DNA of 64,000 nt from the NCBI GenBank assembly GCA_003194525.1, contig NBIV01000043.1:1-64000 (forward strand). Direction: 5' to 3'. A model generated the notes under the pieces. It saw only the letters and a list, made by a program, of their open reading frames with translations. It ran no database searches and had not been told where the DNA came from. The first letter of the stretch is position 1, and every line of letters begins with the position of its first letter. This document shows positions 10,544 through 23,600 of this stretch, one piece after another. This DNA is from Gracilariopsis chorda. Taxonomy: Eukaryota; Rhodophyta; Florideophyceae; Gracilariales; Gracilariaceae. The translations under genes were made by a program, and so were the position numbers.

Positions 10544-13500
10544 GACATACAGGAACACCTCTCTGAGTTGGAAACAACTTACTTGGAAGTTGCCAGGCTT
10601 AGAGATTTACGGACGGACAAAGAGCGAACTGCCACTCTGTTTCGCACCTTACCCGACTCACTCATGGCCAAAACACTACTAGCGGATACTGCAAACATGG
10701 AGCACGACCAAGTAAGATCACTTCTGCGTTCAGAGATGGATCTGCGAATACACAGAGCCTCTAATTCCTCCATGAGGACTAAAATAACCAACAACGACAG
10801 CATTCACACATACTCTGCCGCAAGGACGTCTACCATTCCGAGCAAACAACCCTCTCGAAGAAAAAAGACAGGAGTACAGTGCTGGAAATTCGGACGAATA
10901 GGACACATCCGTTCTGAGCGCTGGTCACGAAAGAAGAACCATACGAACAATGAGAGGCAATAAACTCACCGGAACTCCAAGCGGAACATGAACCACCACA
11001 AAGGCCAAAACCAAAACACAAGCAGAAACTGGAATACGCACCGTAACCCACGAAAAGGAAATAACAATCATAACAACAGCGACAAGGTGGTACCGACCGA
11101 GCTTTGGTTGCCATAGCAAATACAAGTCTTTATTATGATGACAGCATACCAGGATGGCTAGACTCAGGCGCAATTCACGGCTTCATCAACTAGAGGGACC
11201 TTTTTTGGGACTACCAACCCAGTACTTCACAAACGGTAAACACTTGTGACCACACTTCTGATATAATAGGCTTTGGAACAATAAAACTACCGCTTGGGAA
11301 TGGGATACTGTTACCTGCGAAACATTTGCCATCCTTCGATTCGAACCTCGTATCCCTCTCCGTGCTTTCAAGGCACGTAGAATTAAAATTTTCCAACAGC
11401 CAAGAGACTTCGATGTTCATCATCAAAGATCGCTCAACTGGAAAACAACTTTACAAGTCAACGCCAAGGGACGGACTTTACCCTTTTCCAAGTACTACGC
11501 CTCCCCCACGCGCACAAACAGCGTCACACTGTGCAGGCAACACTGCCAAGAACTGGCATGAGAAACTTGGGCACCCCGGTCGCGATCGGCTTCTATCTTG
11601 CATCGACCAATGTGATGGAGTACCCGAACTATCCGCGACAGAATTAAGAAATATTTCCTGTACCCCGTGCATCGACTCTGGTACCAAACGTGCTCCACTC
11701 ACACAATCTGACACGATCGCGGAAGAGCAATGGGAACTAACACACACGGACCTCACTGGCCCCATAACCCCGAGCTGCTCACAAGGTTCTAAGTACATGC
11801 AGTTACTTATTGACGATAACACAAGGGTAAGCTCAGTTTACTTTCTCGACAAAAAGACTCAGTTTCTTTGAGTCAGTACTTTGGTACAAGGTTTGCGCAG
11901 AGAATGAACTCTCTCCAAACCGAATATACCGCATTCGCCTTGACGGAGCGGATGAGACTAGGTCCGACGACTTCGTCACCTATGCCATCGAGAACGGTAT
12001 GATACTTGAATTTACTCCACCGTATTCGCATCAATCCAACGGTGTCGCGGAGAAAATCACCCAGGACTTGTGCAAGATGGCACGAACTTTCCTGTTTGCT
12101 ACAAATTTTCCTCATCAGCTATGCGAAGAAGCCATCTCACATGCTACCTACCTAAAAAAACCACCTACCAAATCACCGAGTAGGAATGAAGGTCCCCTTC
12201 ACACTATGGTTCGGACGAAAGCCTGACTTTACAAATATTCTCAACTTCGGACAGCAGGGACATGCGTATATATATCGGTCCGAGACAGTGGCGAACAAGA
12301 AGCTACTACCTTGTGCTGTTCCAGGCCATTTAGTTGGGATGCATAGCGCACGACATCTGTTAAGAATTTGCGTTCCCTCGATAGGAAAAGTAATAAAGTG
12401 CCACGAGGCAGACTTCAAAATGAACAAGGAAGCCCTTACATCCATCACGAACTAATAGACGTCTCTTCAATTCGTCGTCACGAAGCCGAGAGAAGGATGG
12501 AGGATGATGACGAAGAGCTTTTGGATGCCTATTTAGTGCATTGTTTGACTGCACACTATCGCTAAGGAGATCTTAAGGATGATGGCAGAGTTCCTAAGAG
12601 CTCTGAGGAAGCACGAGTAATGCCAAGATGGGCAGAAGCAATCGACAGAGAATACAACGCTCTAGTGCAACAAGGAACATGGAGGCGTTTAGACAGAAAA
12701 CCCAATATGAAGCCATTGCCCTTCCTTTGGAGATTCATAGAAAAATACCTGAGCTTGCATCCCCCACAGATACTTCCAAAAGCACGCTGCGTAGCACGGG
12801 GTGACTTAAAACGTCCTTACTTGGACTTCGACCCCGAAAACCTGTACGCCCTCGTCGTACGACAAGAAAATATCCATCTCACCCTCGCCAAAGCTGCAGC
12901 CCAAGGCCGAATGTTGTAGGCGATGGACATAAGCAATCCGTACCTCTACGGGGATCTCGACGAACCCTTAGTAATGGAGCAACCACAAAACGCCTCTGGA
13001 TCCTCATTCGTCCCTGGCAAAGTATGCTTGCTGCTCAAATCTCTCTATGGGGCACGCCAAGCCTGGAAAATATGGGTTTCATTACTACATAGGGTGCTAT
13101 TACGACTAGGATTCACACAATCTACTACGGATAGTCGCCTTTACATATATAAATCGACAAGTGGTACATTGTCATTACTGATTGTTGTGGACGACATCTT
13201 GATGTCATGTAATTCGCATTACTTACTTAATGACTTCAAAGTGGAGATGCAGAAGCTCTTCGAGGTCAAACGTCTTGGAAAAGTTAAGTCATTCATCGGA
13301 CGTGACATTGAGAGGAACAAAACTGGCATCAAGGTCCAACAGACTAGGTATGTCGAAAAGATCCTGAAAGAAAACGGATTGAGCCACTCAAACAGTGCTC
13401 AGACACTATTACCTTCTCAATGCGACCTTACAGGCCGACTAGAAGAAGAACGCAGTCTTCCACCTGGCATTCATAATCGGTAACAGAAGAAGGTGGGCAA

Positions 13501-14475
13501 CTTAATATACTTGGCAGTGTCTTCCAGGCCAGACATAATACTTGCAGCATCTATGCTCGCAGGGCAAGTCCACGACCCATGCATGAGGCAAGTGGGACTT
13601 GGAAAAAGAGTACTAAGGTACTTGAAGGCTACAAAAGTTATTGCCTGTTCCTTCCCACGCATACTATGGCGCCAATGGAGGCATATTGTGATGCCGATTG
13701 GGGTGGATGGCGTGAGACAAGGAAGTCTACGACTGGATTGTTGATCAAGGTAAACGAAGCACCGATCATGTGGACGACCAAGAAACAAACGCTTTTTGGG
13801 TTGTCGTGTGGAGAAGCAGAGTATATTGCACTTTCGTATTGCCTTAAAACGCTTACGTGGTTGTGGAGATTGTTTTGGGAATTACGCAACGAAACATTCC
13901 TAACCGATGAACCCAAAATGTACTCAATAACTATTTTCACAGACAGTTCGACTGCATTATCGATTGTGAGGAACGCCAAGATCTGGGAAAGAAACGAGCA
14001 CCATTCCCTTAAATTTCATCATGCGAAAGAACTGATGGAGACCAATGTTGGCGATGTAAAATCGATTGGGATTGAAGTGCAAGCTGCTGACGTGCTTACC
14101 AAGCCTGTATCCTACGAAGTACTCAAGCGACTATCGTTTCTTTGTGGCTTCATGTCTTAAACTAAGTATTGTTACTACCGACTTCGGCTTCTTTCTGATT
14201 TGACTGACGGTTTTCCTTTTGTATATCTCTACCTTTATATATCTTACATATCGGATTTTCTTTATTTCTTTGCGGGCGGCAACATTGTTTTCATTTCTTG
14301 CATGTTTGCCTATCACAACTGGCAAGAGGGCTATGTTTTTTCCTTAAGATACAGATTTTTCCCGATAGGTTTTACTGTATTGAGGTTTTTAACGGTAGCC
14401 ACTAGGTCACTTGGATAGAGTAGAACGCAAGACGATTCTAATTAAATTGTTTGCGAGGGACGGTGTGAATGAACT
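10539..14475 (+). mobile_element. Ty1/copia element, main right part
   Basis: The order gag, integrase, reverse transcriptase, RNase H is the copia order. Capsid and zinc-knuckle sequence lies at about 10544-10963. The GAG-pre-integrase motif (WHEKLGHPGRDRL) and integrase core lie at about 11540-12230, reverse transcriptase at about 12620-13480 (KVCLLLKSLYGARQAWK, VVDDIL) and RNase H at about 13600-14160 (EAYCDADWGG, LSCGEAEY, VLTKP). The element is broken in many places, more than the gypsy element inside it, so it is older. Its 5' LTR lies beyond the left edge. Confidence 0.9.
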
Positions 14476-14640
14476 GACTGTGGCCGCTCATTGGAACGAG
14501 CTACAGGGTCCACACTCTAGCCTTATGTAGATAGTATAAATAAACTGAACGATCTCACTCCCCCAAGGAGAATGAAAAAAAGGCAGCGACCACCGCTACT
14601 CGGCTGGTGTGGTGCGTGCTGTTATCCGACCAATCGGTAA
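14161..14640 (+). other. Possible start of copia 3' LTR
   Basis: After the RNase H end, a purine-rich GCGAGGGACGG is followed at 14464 by TGTGAATG, which could open the 3' LTR. A TATAAATAAA tract lies at about 14534. With no 5' copy in the window the LTR limits cannot be set. Confidence 0.3.
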
Positions 14641-17088
14641 GTTTTAAATCACCGTGCATGGTCTAACCCCCACCCTGCACAGGGAGTGCAATGCGCGAGC
14701 TTCTCTGTCGTCACGGATTCGTTCAATGATGTTGAGTGCCCTTCTGGGATTTGGAAAGTTACTGCCTCGCCTTTCCTGCTCCGTCAGGGAGTTTTTGACA
14801 CCCATTCCATTATGCGGTAGTACAGATTTCAGAGGTACCCTTTTCTGGGTCATTTGGGCACCGTTAACGGTATTTGAAATCTCGTATATGTGAAGGAATT
14901 TGTCAAACCATCAGGGTGCTCTCGTTTGCTCCGTTCCCGGTAAGCTCCAGTGAGGGTGTGCCAGCATCATGTACGGACTTCTGCGAGGACAATCCATCAT
15001 TGGGTTAGTGATGAGAAGCCGCAGACGATCATCAGACTGGGTAACTCACCACACGGTGTGGTCAGACGCATTAAGCGTGGCGTGCATACCCGAAGCTGGG
15101 GGTTGTTCTACGACATCCGATGTCACGTATACAACTCGTGCAGGATATTGTGGATTAAATCAATAAACTAACTGCGGACGCTACGTCGTGTTATAATTTA
15201 CCTTTGTGGGTGGCTCTACCTACAGTTTTGCGTGACTGTCGTTCATGATCATCCGATATCTGAGTGCTGGTGATAGTGAACACAACGTGGGACTGTGCGA
15301 CTGAGTAGAGTTCACATGCAAAACCGTGCAATACGTTGACCTTCCGCCTGAGGTTACAGTTATCCGTGGTGGATGAGGAACCTCGAAAGGTGTACACCTG
15401 CTTTCACGGATTCGTGACTGTCCACAGAGTGCGTCATGTCTACACTCCAGAAGCAGAGTCACTGGGTCAAATCCGATGGTACGGATACTGTCCTGACGAG
15501 GATGTAGAAGAGCAAATAGGACCTCTACTTAGGTGCAAAGTGCTGTGTTGCTACTGAAGAGTTCGGTTTGTTCTACCTAAGGAAAGAGTGATTCGACAAC
15601 GAAAACGGCCCAACAGAACCTCGACGCGAGGGATGATGGACTCAACTGAGTATTTCAGGAAGTATCTCAAAGGGGATTGTGGGAGGGAACCGATCTTCCG
15701 GATCTTGTTTTTGGCTGAGGATTCGGAAGATAGTGCATCACCGATTATTGGGGTATTTCGAATTTAGGTTTGAAGGACCCAAGGAGTGGAGAGAAGAGAA
15801 AACCTTTAATAGGGAAAAGGAAGAAGTACTAGAGGCTGGTCTGTATAGAAGGCTGTCATCAAGCAGTGTACTGCATGGGGAAGAGCTCAACCCCGCTGTC
15901 GGCGAACTAATACTAATATGACCCGATTACGGGAGAAGACCACCATCGTTGGTTCGATCGGATGAATGTGGCCTGCAATGGCCCAAATGACCATTTGCCA
16001 CAGAAGGGTTCGGTGCTCGCACCCAAACCAGGCACTCGCATGGCCCGCCATCCACAACGAGAACGCAACAACCAAGAGAGTTCCCGTATTCGAACCAACT
16101 GGTTTGGAGAGTCCGCCGCATGTGATGTTCCTCACGCTTGCACCCGATTTCGGGAGAGGTATCTCTAAGGCGTTCAACCCACTGGTGGTGCTCATGAGTC
16201 CAGCCTATCAAGAAGGGAAAAGAAGATGATCCAAGCAAACTGGGGTTTTACTCATGCTAAGTGCCGGTACAATTCGCTCTTGGTCGTCATCGTCCGTCAA
16301 GTCTGCCATGTTCCTCGAGCTAAGGAGAGGGATATGTGGAGCAAAACATCTCCTTTGGGAGTTGCTTTTATCCTCCTTATACGCATTATCGATGCACGGA
16401 TTTGCCCCAATTGTGGGTTCAATCGTCGCAATGTTTTGTGTGAACTTTCCCCTTCGGGTGAATTTTAGATGGCCTGGTACAGGACAAAGGCATGGCACGC
16501 GTGGGACTTTTTGGCTCCGATTTCGGACGTTATTTAGAAAGTTGGCTTAATTTGGCCACTGACACTGGGTTCTTCACGTGTATGGCCCTGAGAAGGTGTG
16601 CACTAGTTTATTTAATTACTTTAGAAATTTCTAGTGAACTTTACTTAGGTGGGAGTGACCTCGCGGTCGCGAGCGAAGAGTAAACTCAACCAAGGTTGGT
16701 CTTCGAAACCATCGCTGTAGTCTGACAAACTAGGGCGGGCTCTGGTCGCAACTGTCTTCGTAGGTTCACGACTCCATCTGGAGAGTAACCACGTTTGGTT
16801 TTAGTACAACTAAACCCCTGGGACCGCTCAGGATATCTGTGTAAGTACATAGACCGTGGGTCTAACATTACTCTGTTTATTTTGTGTATCCTGTTGCAGG
16901 ACAGATCTCCGCCCCAGTACTGGGTTGTTTCGTTGGTTGTCTTTCCTATTTTACCCCTTGCTTCTCGGGTCTGTTGCCGCTGTGAGCACGACCATCGCCC
17001 GCTCCTTGTCTGGTTCTTTACCCCCTTTGAGAAACTACACTCGCTGAGTATGCTGTCTACTTCCTCTCACTCGGGTTCTTCTCTGATC
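14641..17088. other. Gene-free stretch without recognisable content
   Basis: The stretch has only short frames in all six readings. I recognise no protein motif, RNA gene or terminal repeat. It sits between two mobile-element zones and is probably decayed transposon sequence, but nothing seen proves that. Confidence 0.4.
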
Positions 17089-17661
17089 TCATTCCTCTCC
17101 GGATTCTTCGCATTTACCTCGACATGTATAGCGAGTATCCACCGTTGGATCCACACCCCACACTCGTGTGGAGTAGAGGGCTCGTCCACTGAGTCTACCC
17201 TCTATAGAGAGCAAGGACTCGGAGGCCTTGAAGGCTACAACCTGCACGGGGTTTGCTCCGCAGTCTTCTACCTTATTTTCCAGTGACTCAACGGTTTGTT
17301 CGGGAGGATGGAGAAATCTAGTTGCGTCTGATGGCTTACCTTCTCCCTTCCCCTTTCCAATATAGGCTTCATTGAAAGTTTGTCGGCAACTAATGTAGAC
17401 CTGAACGGTACGCTTCAGTGACTCGTAGTCACTTCCCCCTCTCACCAACATGTATTGATCCAGGTCCATGTTTTCCATGACTTCGTTTCTTAGAAGTCCA
17501 AACTCAGCGACATCGTTGAAGTTAGCCTTCTTTAAAGCCACATCCATATCTCTCATAGACGTAGCCATGTCTAATGGACTGAGTCTACAATTCATGGATT
17601 TTCGGATGTGATTTCTCTGAATGACCACTTCAGAATATTTTCCAATCATGACTTGCTTCAA
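17089..17661 (-). other. Unidentified ORF, possible retroelement capsid remnant, 190 aa
   Basis: This minus-strand frame encodes a helix-rich N-terminal half (LDMATSMRDMDVALKKA, GLLRNEVMENMDLDQYMLV) and a Gly/Lys-rich linker (GKGKGEGK). Helical bundle plus basic linker recalls capsid proteins of retroelements, but there is no zinc knuckle and no family match that I can name. It lies in a transposon-rich zone with no pol nearby. A host gene is the alternative. Confidence 0.3.
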
Positions 17662-18114
17662 AGGAGCATAATCATATGCTTCTTTGATTATCTGTCCCTG
17701 TTTTGCGTACTACTAGAAGTCAAAAGCTTTTCCCGTGAAACACGGCAAGAGCTCGGTTGCTTTTTCCGAATCATTGGCACCTTTCGCTACAACCTTTTTA
17801 AAGAAAAAGAAGAACTTGAATACCCCTGAGTCAGATTCACCATTAAACACAATTGCTGGGGACGATGAAATTGTTGTAAAAAGGCCCTCCTCGAGAGTAC
17901 TATGAAAGCAACAGAGTGGCTTACCTCCCCGTTCGGACGGGAAGGGGCGAGAGGACGGCTTTCATGGAGTTTGACCCTCCGGCGAGATCCTCGGAGGGCC
18001 AATTAGATGTCTCTCTGGGAACTGGCGTGCCATGCATGCCAGTGAGTAATTTCCACGTGGAAAATCAGGACAATAGCGTGATTAGTGTCATACTTTCAAA
18101 CTTGAAACCCTTCC

Positions 18115-19059
18115 ATGGGCAGTTGGGTGCGTGTGCTTAGGGCGTTTCTACATATGGCCATGGACAAGTGCACCGCGGGACACAGTTTCGCCCGAAATTG
18201 TCCATATGACATGTTTTTGGGCCAATGCCCATCTACCGCCATAACGGCAGAATCACGACGCAACACATTACCCAACGGTCTAAACGTGCTACCATCCCAA
18301 CGCACTCTTCTTTTACCCCAAACATTTTACGCAGTCCAAGTCATGGCAAGCATTCCTGTAACATTCTGGGAACCCAACCATCTTTTTGCTGCCCCATCTC
18401 AAAGTTCCATAGCTCCCGCAAGCCAAAACAGCAATTCGGCAAAACAAACTACGACATCTGCATTAACGAGTCTCCTGTCAGCCAACGAAGAACTCCCTAC
18501 CTCATTCAGCGCTGCTGCAACGAAGCCAAACTATGGCAATGACAATCTTATACTTCTATTCTCAATGATGAAGAAAGCCGTCTAGGGCGACCGTAAGCAG
18601 CAAAAAAAGAGTTTAAAAAAAGTCTGTTCGGATGCAATCAAGCTTGCAGAACAAAGCCACGGCATAAAGAGAACAGGCAAAGGATGACAAGAAAAATTCA
18701 TTAGCATCAAACACGAATACTCTCTCTTTATTTCGAAACTCAAACAGTCCGGCAATGATGCCGATGATGAAGTTCTTTTCAACACCCCAAAGTATTTGGA
18801 GCAGATGCACGAGCTGGAGCATGGAAATGCCCGCTATGATCCTCGGGCTTAGTACTCTACGGACCACGGAGGTAACTCCTCCGAATTAGCGACATCCAGG
18901 ACGCATAAGCGTGTAAAGCAATCGCGTGAATCTTTGCTTTTGGGTTTTATCAAAAAGAAAGAAGCCGCTAACGAGAGCTTGATACGAGAGCTTTGCAGGG
19001 GAAATGAAAAGCAAAAGAAGACAAGGAATATTTTGGAGCAACTTGTGGAAAAGTTTTGA
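18115..19059 (+). pseudogene. Harbinger Myb/SANT-like partner protein, broken
   Basis: One frame runs 315 codons with three in-frame stops (at about 18583, 18685 and 18850). The middle is Ser/Thr/Asn-rich. The last third carries a conserved-looking pattern, SKLKQSGND...TPKYLEQMHELEHGNARYDP, followed by a Lys/Glu-rich helix ending LVEKF. This resembles the trihelix/Myb-like proteins that PIF/Harbinger elements encode beside the transposase and that help it enter the nucleus and bind DNA. The true N-terminus is uncertain. The assignment depends heavily on the convergent transposase. Confidence 0.55.
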
Positions 19060-19088
19060 TCGGTGTTAATCTGCCCTGAAGTCGTTCT

Positions 19089-20308
19089 TTATGTGGTATA
19101 ACAGAGCGTCTCATTGTTTTTTCCCTCTTTTGCATCAGTGGTGACCACAACATCTTCATCATCCTCCTCGTCTGCTGGCAAATAAACTTCGTCCTCGTCG
19201 CCGATTTCAATGCTCCAGTTATGTAATACCACACAAGCGAATACAAATAGCACGATTTCATTCTCGTGTTGGAGACGTAGACCATCTCGAAGAACGGAAA
19301 ACCGATATTTTAGAATTCCGAACGTGCACTCTACTGGGTTCCTTGACGTGCTCGCGACTTTATCCCATGTGCTTAACACGGGATTTGCCTTTTTCTTGCG
19401 GTCTGTACAACTGTTCATCATGTTCTTAGTCAACTGAAATGCGCAATCGCCGATGACATATGGCCTTATCAAAACTCCAGAAATCAAGAGTGACGGTACG
19501 CTAGTTCCAAGCTTCTTATCTTCAATATTCTTCTTCAACACGGATTGATCATAAATTGTTGAGTCACCAAGAACCCCAGGTTTCTCAATATCAACATAAG
19601 TGAAACGTCGATCTGCTGTTACCACTGCAAACAAAACGATACTGGTGTAGGTCTTATAGCATCTGTACTCGTAGTACTCTTCTTCGGGACATGCAGGCCA
19701 CTTCAAGTGCGTTCCGTCGATTGCACCCACACAGTAAGGTAACCTACTCCACTTTAGAAAGCCTTTCATAGCTCGTGCTACATGCTCTTCTTCACTGGGA
19801 AATCGTACTGCATTTTTATAGTTCGTAGTTATCCATTTAGATACGGTCATGACATTCAAAGAAACATTGGTAGGGCCTATACCAAGGTGTGCTGCTGCCT
19901 TCTCAGAGGTAGACCCCCCGCCCCTGCATACAAGAGGAAGGCTGCAATTTTAAGCTCTACAGACAAGGCCTTTCTGAACCTAGAATTGTTGGCATCTATA
20001 ACATGTCGCAATTCTTGCAATAGCTTCTGGAACAGTGCGTACTTGATGCGAAAAAGGCTGCGCCAGGAGGCAGATCCTATGAAGTCAGTTTAGACTGCGT
20101 ATTTAAAGAACCATGTTGGTGAATTTCGAGCTCGTGGCCAAGATCTACCAGGTTTGTTGCTGCGATCATCAGACTAAAAGGTAAGAACGATAGCACTGAG
20201 CTGATTGGAGGACAACTGGTAGGCGGCTGCGACTTCTGCATTGTCTTTTTCCACAGCAAACATCGACAGAAGCGCCGCAATTAAGCGACGATGGCGGTAG
20301 TAGGCCAT
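19089..20308 (-). pseudogene. Harbinger DDE transposase (DDE_Tnp_4 / HARBI1-like), broken
   Basis: The intact 3' part (19859-19089, 256 aa) shows the catalytic landmarks GAIDGTHLKWP, PGVLGDSTIYD, VIGDCAFQL and RNPVECTFGILKYRF. They supply the Asp, Asp and Glu of the DDE fold. An Asp/Glu-rich tail follows. Upstream on the same strand the N-terminal part is visible in shifted frames: a start-like MAYYRHRR near 20308, an AAFLLYAGAGG segment and a helix-turn-helix-like EKAAAHLGIGPTNVS. A frameshift sits in the G-rich run near 19915 and further breaks lie before 20100. The protein cut and joined DNA at element ends. Confidence 0.85.
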
Positions 20309-20380
20309 ATTCTTTGTGAGTATGGCGGTTGTCCAGCATGGCTCGTGGTTTGGGGTCGCTTTGGAGCCACCCTAATATGT

Positions 20381-20452
20381 GGGGTATTTTGGACAGGACA
20401 ACGGTTGTCCTAAGAAATGGGAAATCTCCAGGATTCGGGGTATTTTGGACAG
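20381..20452 (+). repeat. 16-bp direct repeat with internal palindrome
   Basis: GGGGTATTTTGGACAG occurs at 20381-20396 and again at 20437-20452. Between them lies the near-perfect palindrome AGGACAACGGTTGTCCT (20395-20411). It sits between the Harbinger transposase start and the piggyBac element. It may be a terminal piece of one of them or of a small MITE. Confidence 0.5.
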
Positions 20453-20484
20453 CACGCACCGTGTCCTGTCCATGTGTAGAAACC

Positions 20485-20488
20485 TTAA
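20485..20488. repeat. piggyBac target duplication TTAA, left
   Basis: TTAA directly precedes the left inverted repeat (CCCCATGCC...). The same TTAA follows the right repeat at 25086-25089. TTAA duplication with CCC-starting ends is the hallmark of piggyBac transposition. Confidence 0.9.
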
Positions 20489-20625
20489 CCCCATGCCACT
20501 TCGGTGAGGAAGTTTCCTCACCGATTTTTCAGGGTGAGACCGGTGAGGCCGTCCCATATCACCGTACTTCCGTCCCGCCCGCCGCACTGTTCGGTGAGCC
20601 TCACCGTAGATCGGTGAGCTCACCG
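20489..20625 (+). repeat. piggyBac left terminal inverted repeat, 137 bp
   Basis: Starts CCCCATGCCACTTCGGTGAG and matches the reverse complement of 24950-25085. It is full of the motif CGGTGAG and its complement CTCACCG, including the palindromic pairs CGGTGAGCCTCACCG and CGGTGAGCTCACCG. These are good candidates for transposase-binding sites. Confidence 0.9.
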
Positions 20626-20697
20626 AACAAATCACCGAACGCGACGTAAGTACTCACCAACTCAACCTTTCCGTTCCCGCCAGAAATTGGCACAGTA

Positions 20698-23600
20698 ATG
20701 CCTCTACCGCCGCCAAAACTTCTTTCCTGCGATGAGAATGATGTCGATCAGTTTCTGTCCGAAGATGAAAATCCACTTTGCGACCCAAATCCTAGTCTCG
20801 AGATTCAAAATGATTTTGCCTTGCCACCCCAAGAGCCACTACCCATGCCTAGTGATGAGGAAACTGGGGCACCAGCATCTTTTAACTTATCCGATGATCA
20901 TCATTTGCATTCTGTGATAGAGGAAACTCATCAAACATTAGAGCAATACATGGATTATACTATTCAGGGTTCAAGTTTTACACAGAGCAGTAACGAGGAT
21001 CCTAATTTTCACGAAGCACATCTCCAAAACAAAGCATATACTAGGACTACCTCAACGGATTTTGCATGTTCCAAAGTTTTGGAGGATGAAGTTATATTAG
21101 ACAATGAAGTTAAAGAGTTATATGCCGATCAACAGCGTCAGTCTGCAAACAATGCATTAAATTCTATGAACTAGAATGAAATGGAAGCACAGCATGTCGC
21201 GGCAGAGGATGTCTGGTCGTCTATATTCAATGATGAAATGACCTGTACATTTGATGACAGCCTTGGCTCGCATTCGCACAATACATCTGTTCCAAATGAA
21301 TCCAATCCGGATAATGAGTCAGACCGAGGAAGTTTAGGAGAAGGTTTAAAGCAGTGGACCTACTCCTCACCATTTCAATCATTTGAAATTGATGTTGAAG
21401 ACAGTAACCGAAAGCTCGGGAAACGGTATGTAGAGGAGACCAATGCAGTGTTAGGAAACGTGACAAAAGAGATTCGTGAAATGTCATCTTCTGCAAGCAA
21501 TGTGGGATACTCAAGGTTGTCTCAATTGGCGACTTTCGACGTTTTCCTACCCAGTTATATTTTGACGAAGGTTGCTAGTAATGTGAACCGTGTTCTGAGA
21601 GCTCGTCGTCAGCAACCAACAGACGCGTTCGAGATCAAAGGAGTAATCATTTTACATGTGCTTGCTGCATCATATGGCACATCGGTTACTACAATGACTC
21701 TTCCAGAGAACAAAGAGTTTTTCTTCGACATAGGTGTCTCAGGCAAACGGTACTTGGAAATTTGGTCTGCTCTGTGCTGCACTACCCAATGACGACAACG
21801 AGTGGAGCAGTTTGGTTCGGGATGGTCAAATTTTCCTCGTAGAGCTAATGCGTTGATCACAGAACTAGAGGACGATCTGGCTACTATCAATCGGTTATTT
21901 TTGTTGGTTCCTGGACAGAATGTTCTTAGCTTGGATGGTGACCACCAGCGTTTGCGATCTAGAGCAGTTGCGCAACTTACACTGCTGAGCCATGTAAATA
22001 ACCCGAAGAAGGCTTTGGGTCCGGTTAACAATGCTATTTGCTCAGCATTGAATCCTGTGTTCTTGGCTGGTCATTATACCAGGGTTGGAAACAAGTCAAT
22101 TGATATATGGCAACGGTTGATCAGACTGCTACAGGGTGTTCCTACGGCTGGTCCCATTAGGGGTATGATCGAATACATTTTCGCTGCAGATCGAGGGTAA
22201 AGCAATCAAGTAGCCATCAACTTTTTAAATCAGCTTGGCGCAACTATACTGGGTACGCACAAAAGATCATTGGACTACCCGTTTTAGTTTGGGGATGGTC
22301 CAATTCGGAAGCGGCACAAGGGCGTTGAGATAAAAGAGAAGGGATGTCGCGCAGTTTAGGCAGCTCGTCGGAAGCCCACAACAGCTGCTGGACGCCTTTT
22401 GGAAGCCGTTGTATACCAAGAGAGTTATAGTGGGCGAGTGGGTTCTTTTTATCATAACAATGATAAAATGTTCAAGTCCTCGAAGTTTACATTGGTGCCC
22501 AAGGCAGGCTGTCAACATCTGATAAGCAATGCGGATCTCGAACAATTTCATCGCGTATACGAAAGACAGGAGGGGACATATGGACTTTATTTGGCTAGAT
22601 ACAAAGTCGGTCAGGTTGTCAGTGAAGTATTTGAAGTAATTGCATTGCAGTCCCAAGATCCTGGGTGGTTCCTAGCTAGAGCTTTTCAGTTCACCTCTCA
22701 GACCACCTCTAACTTTATTCGAGCACGGGCACACAATTTTGAGATCAACGTTCGTGCTCTCGCGGATATTGTGAAAGGAAAATCTACGGGATACGGTAAT
22801 TCGCACTTTCCTGACACAACAATTGAATCTTTAACACGCTTGGAACTTCGATTGAAGAATGTTTGCGAGGTACTAAACGTTTCGCTCTCCACAGCCCCAT
22901 CAGAGAACGAGTTTGACCAAATGAAGACATTCTTGGTTTCAGCAGAGACAAATGCTCTCAACGCAATGACAAAAGCGGAGCTAGTTGCTGCCATGTCCAG
23001 AATTGGACATCCCGTTTCTAGTACGCTACGAAGAGCACAGATTGTAGAGAAAATCCTGCTATTCCAACAGCAGGTGCAAACTGGAGAGGTTGTAATGGTT
23101 GAAAATGAAGCTGAAGAGCTTTCAGCGGAGGAGCAGGTGATCGCAGCGAAGAAAAAAATTACTGGAGGTTCTTTACAAGCGTTAATTGGATTCATGGGTT
23201 ATGAAACCATTAGTGAGTACCGTTGGTATGAAAGAAGGATCATTTAATGAGAAACAAGTGCTGATGGAACTACCGACATTTTTTGACAATCACAATGTCC
23301 AAGAGTGGCTTTCGACTAAGATGAAAGGTGATACGTTCAAATACAGAGCTGACTACATCCGTACTGTCGGATTGATATCTTCGAGATCTGATTTGATAAT
23401 ATCTGACAGCCAGCCCTGACGCTTTGATGGTCTATGTTGACAAACAAGATACCCTTCATGTTTGTGAAATTGAAATCAAAAGTATGACCACTGTTCGAAC
23501 TGCTGAGGATGCTATAGATGTATCAAAGAAGTTTGTTTCAAGCATTCTGATGTGTGGAGTTGGGAGAAGTTTAGATGCTGGGCTGGTGGTTGAACAATTG

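Larger units (their letters stand above)
18115..20310. mobile_element. PIF/Harbinger DNA transposon, decayed
   Basis: Two convergent genes, a DDE transposase (minus) and a Myb/SANT-like partner (plus), lie 29 bp apart at their 3' ends. This pairing is characteristic of PIF/Harbinger elements. Both genes carry stops or frameshifts, so the element is not autonomous now. I could not identify the terminal inverted repeats or the 3-bp target duplication, so the ends given are those of the coding parts. Confidence 0.75.

Noticed and set aside
23205-23260. An intron starting GTGAGT near 23212 in the piggyBac transposase
   Set aside because: No convincing branch point and acceptor were found, and the gene carries other stops and frameshifts, so decay is the simpler reading.
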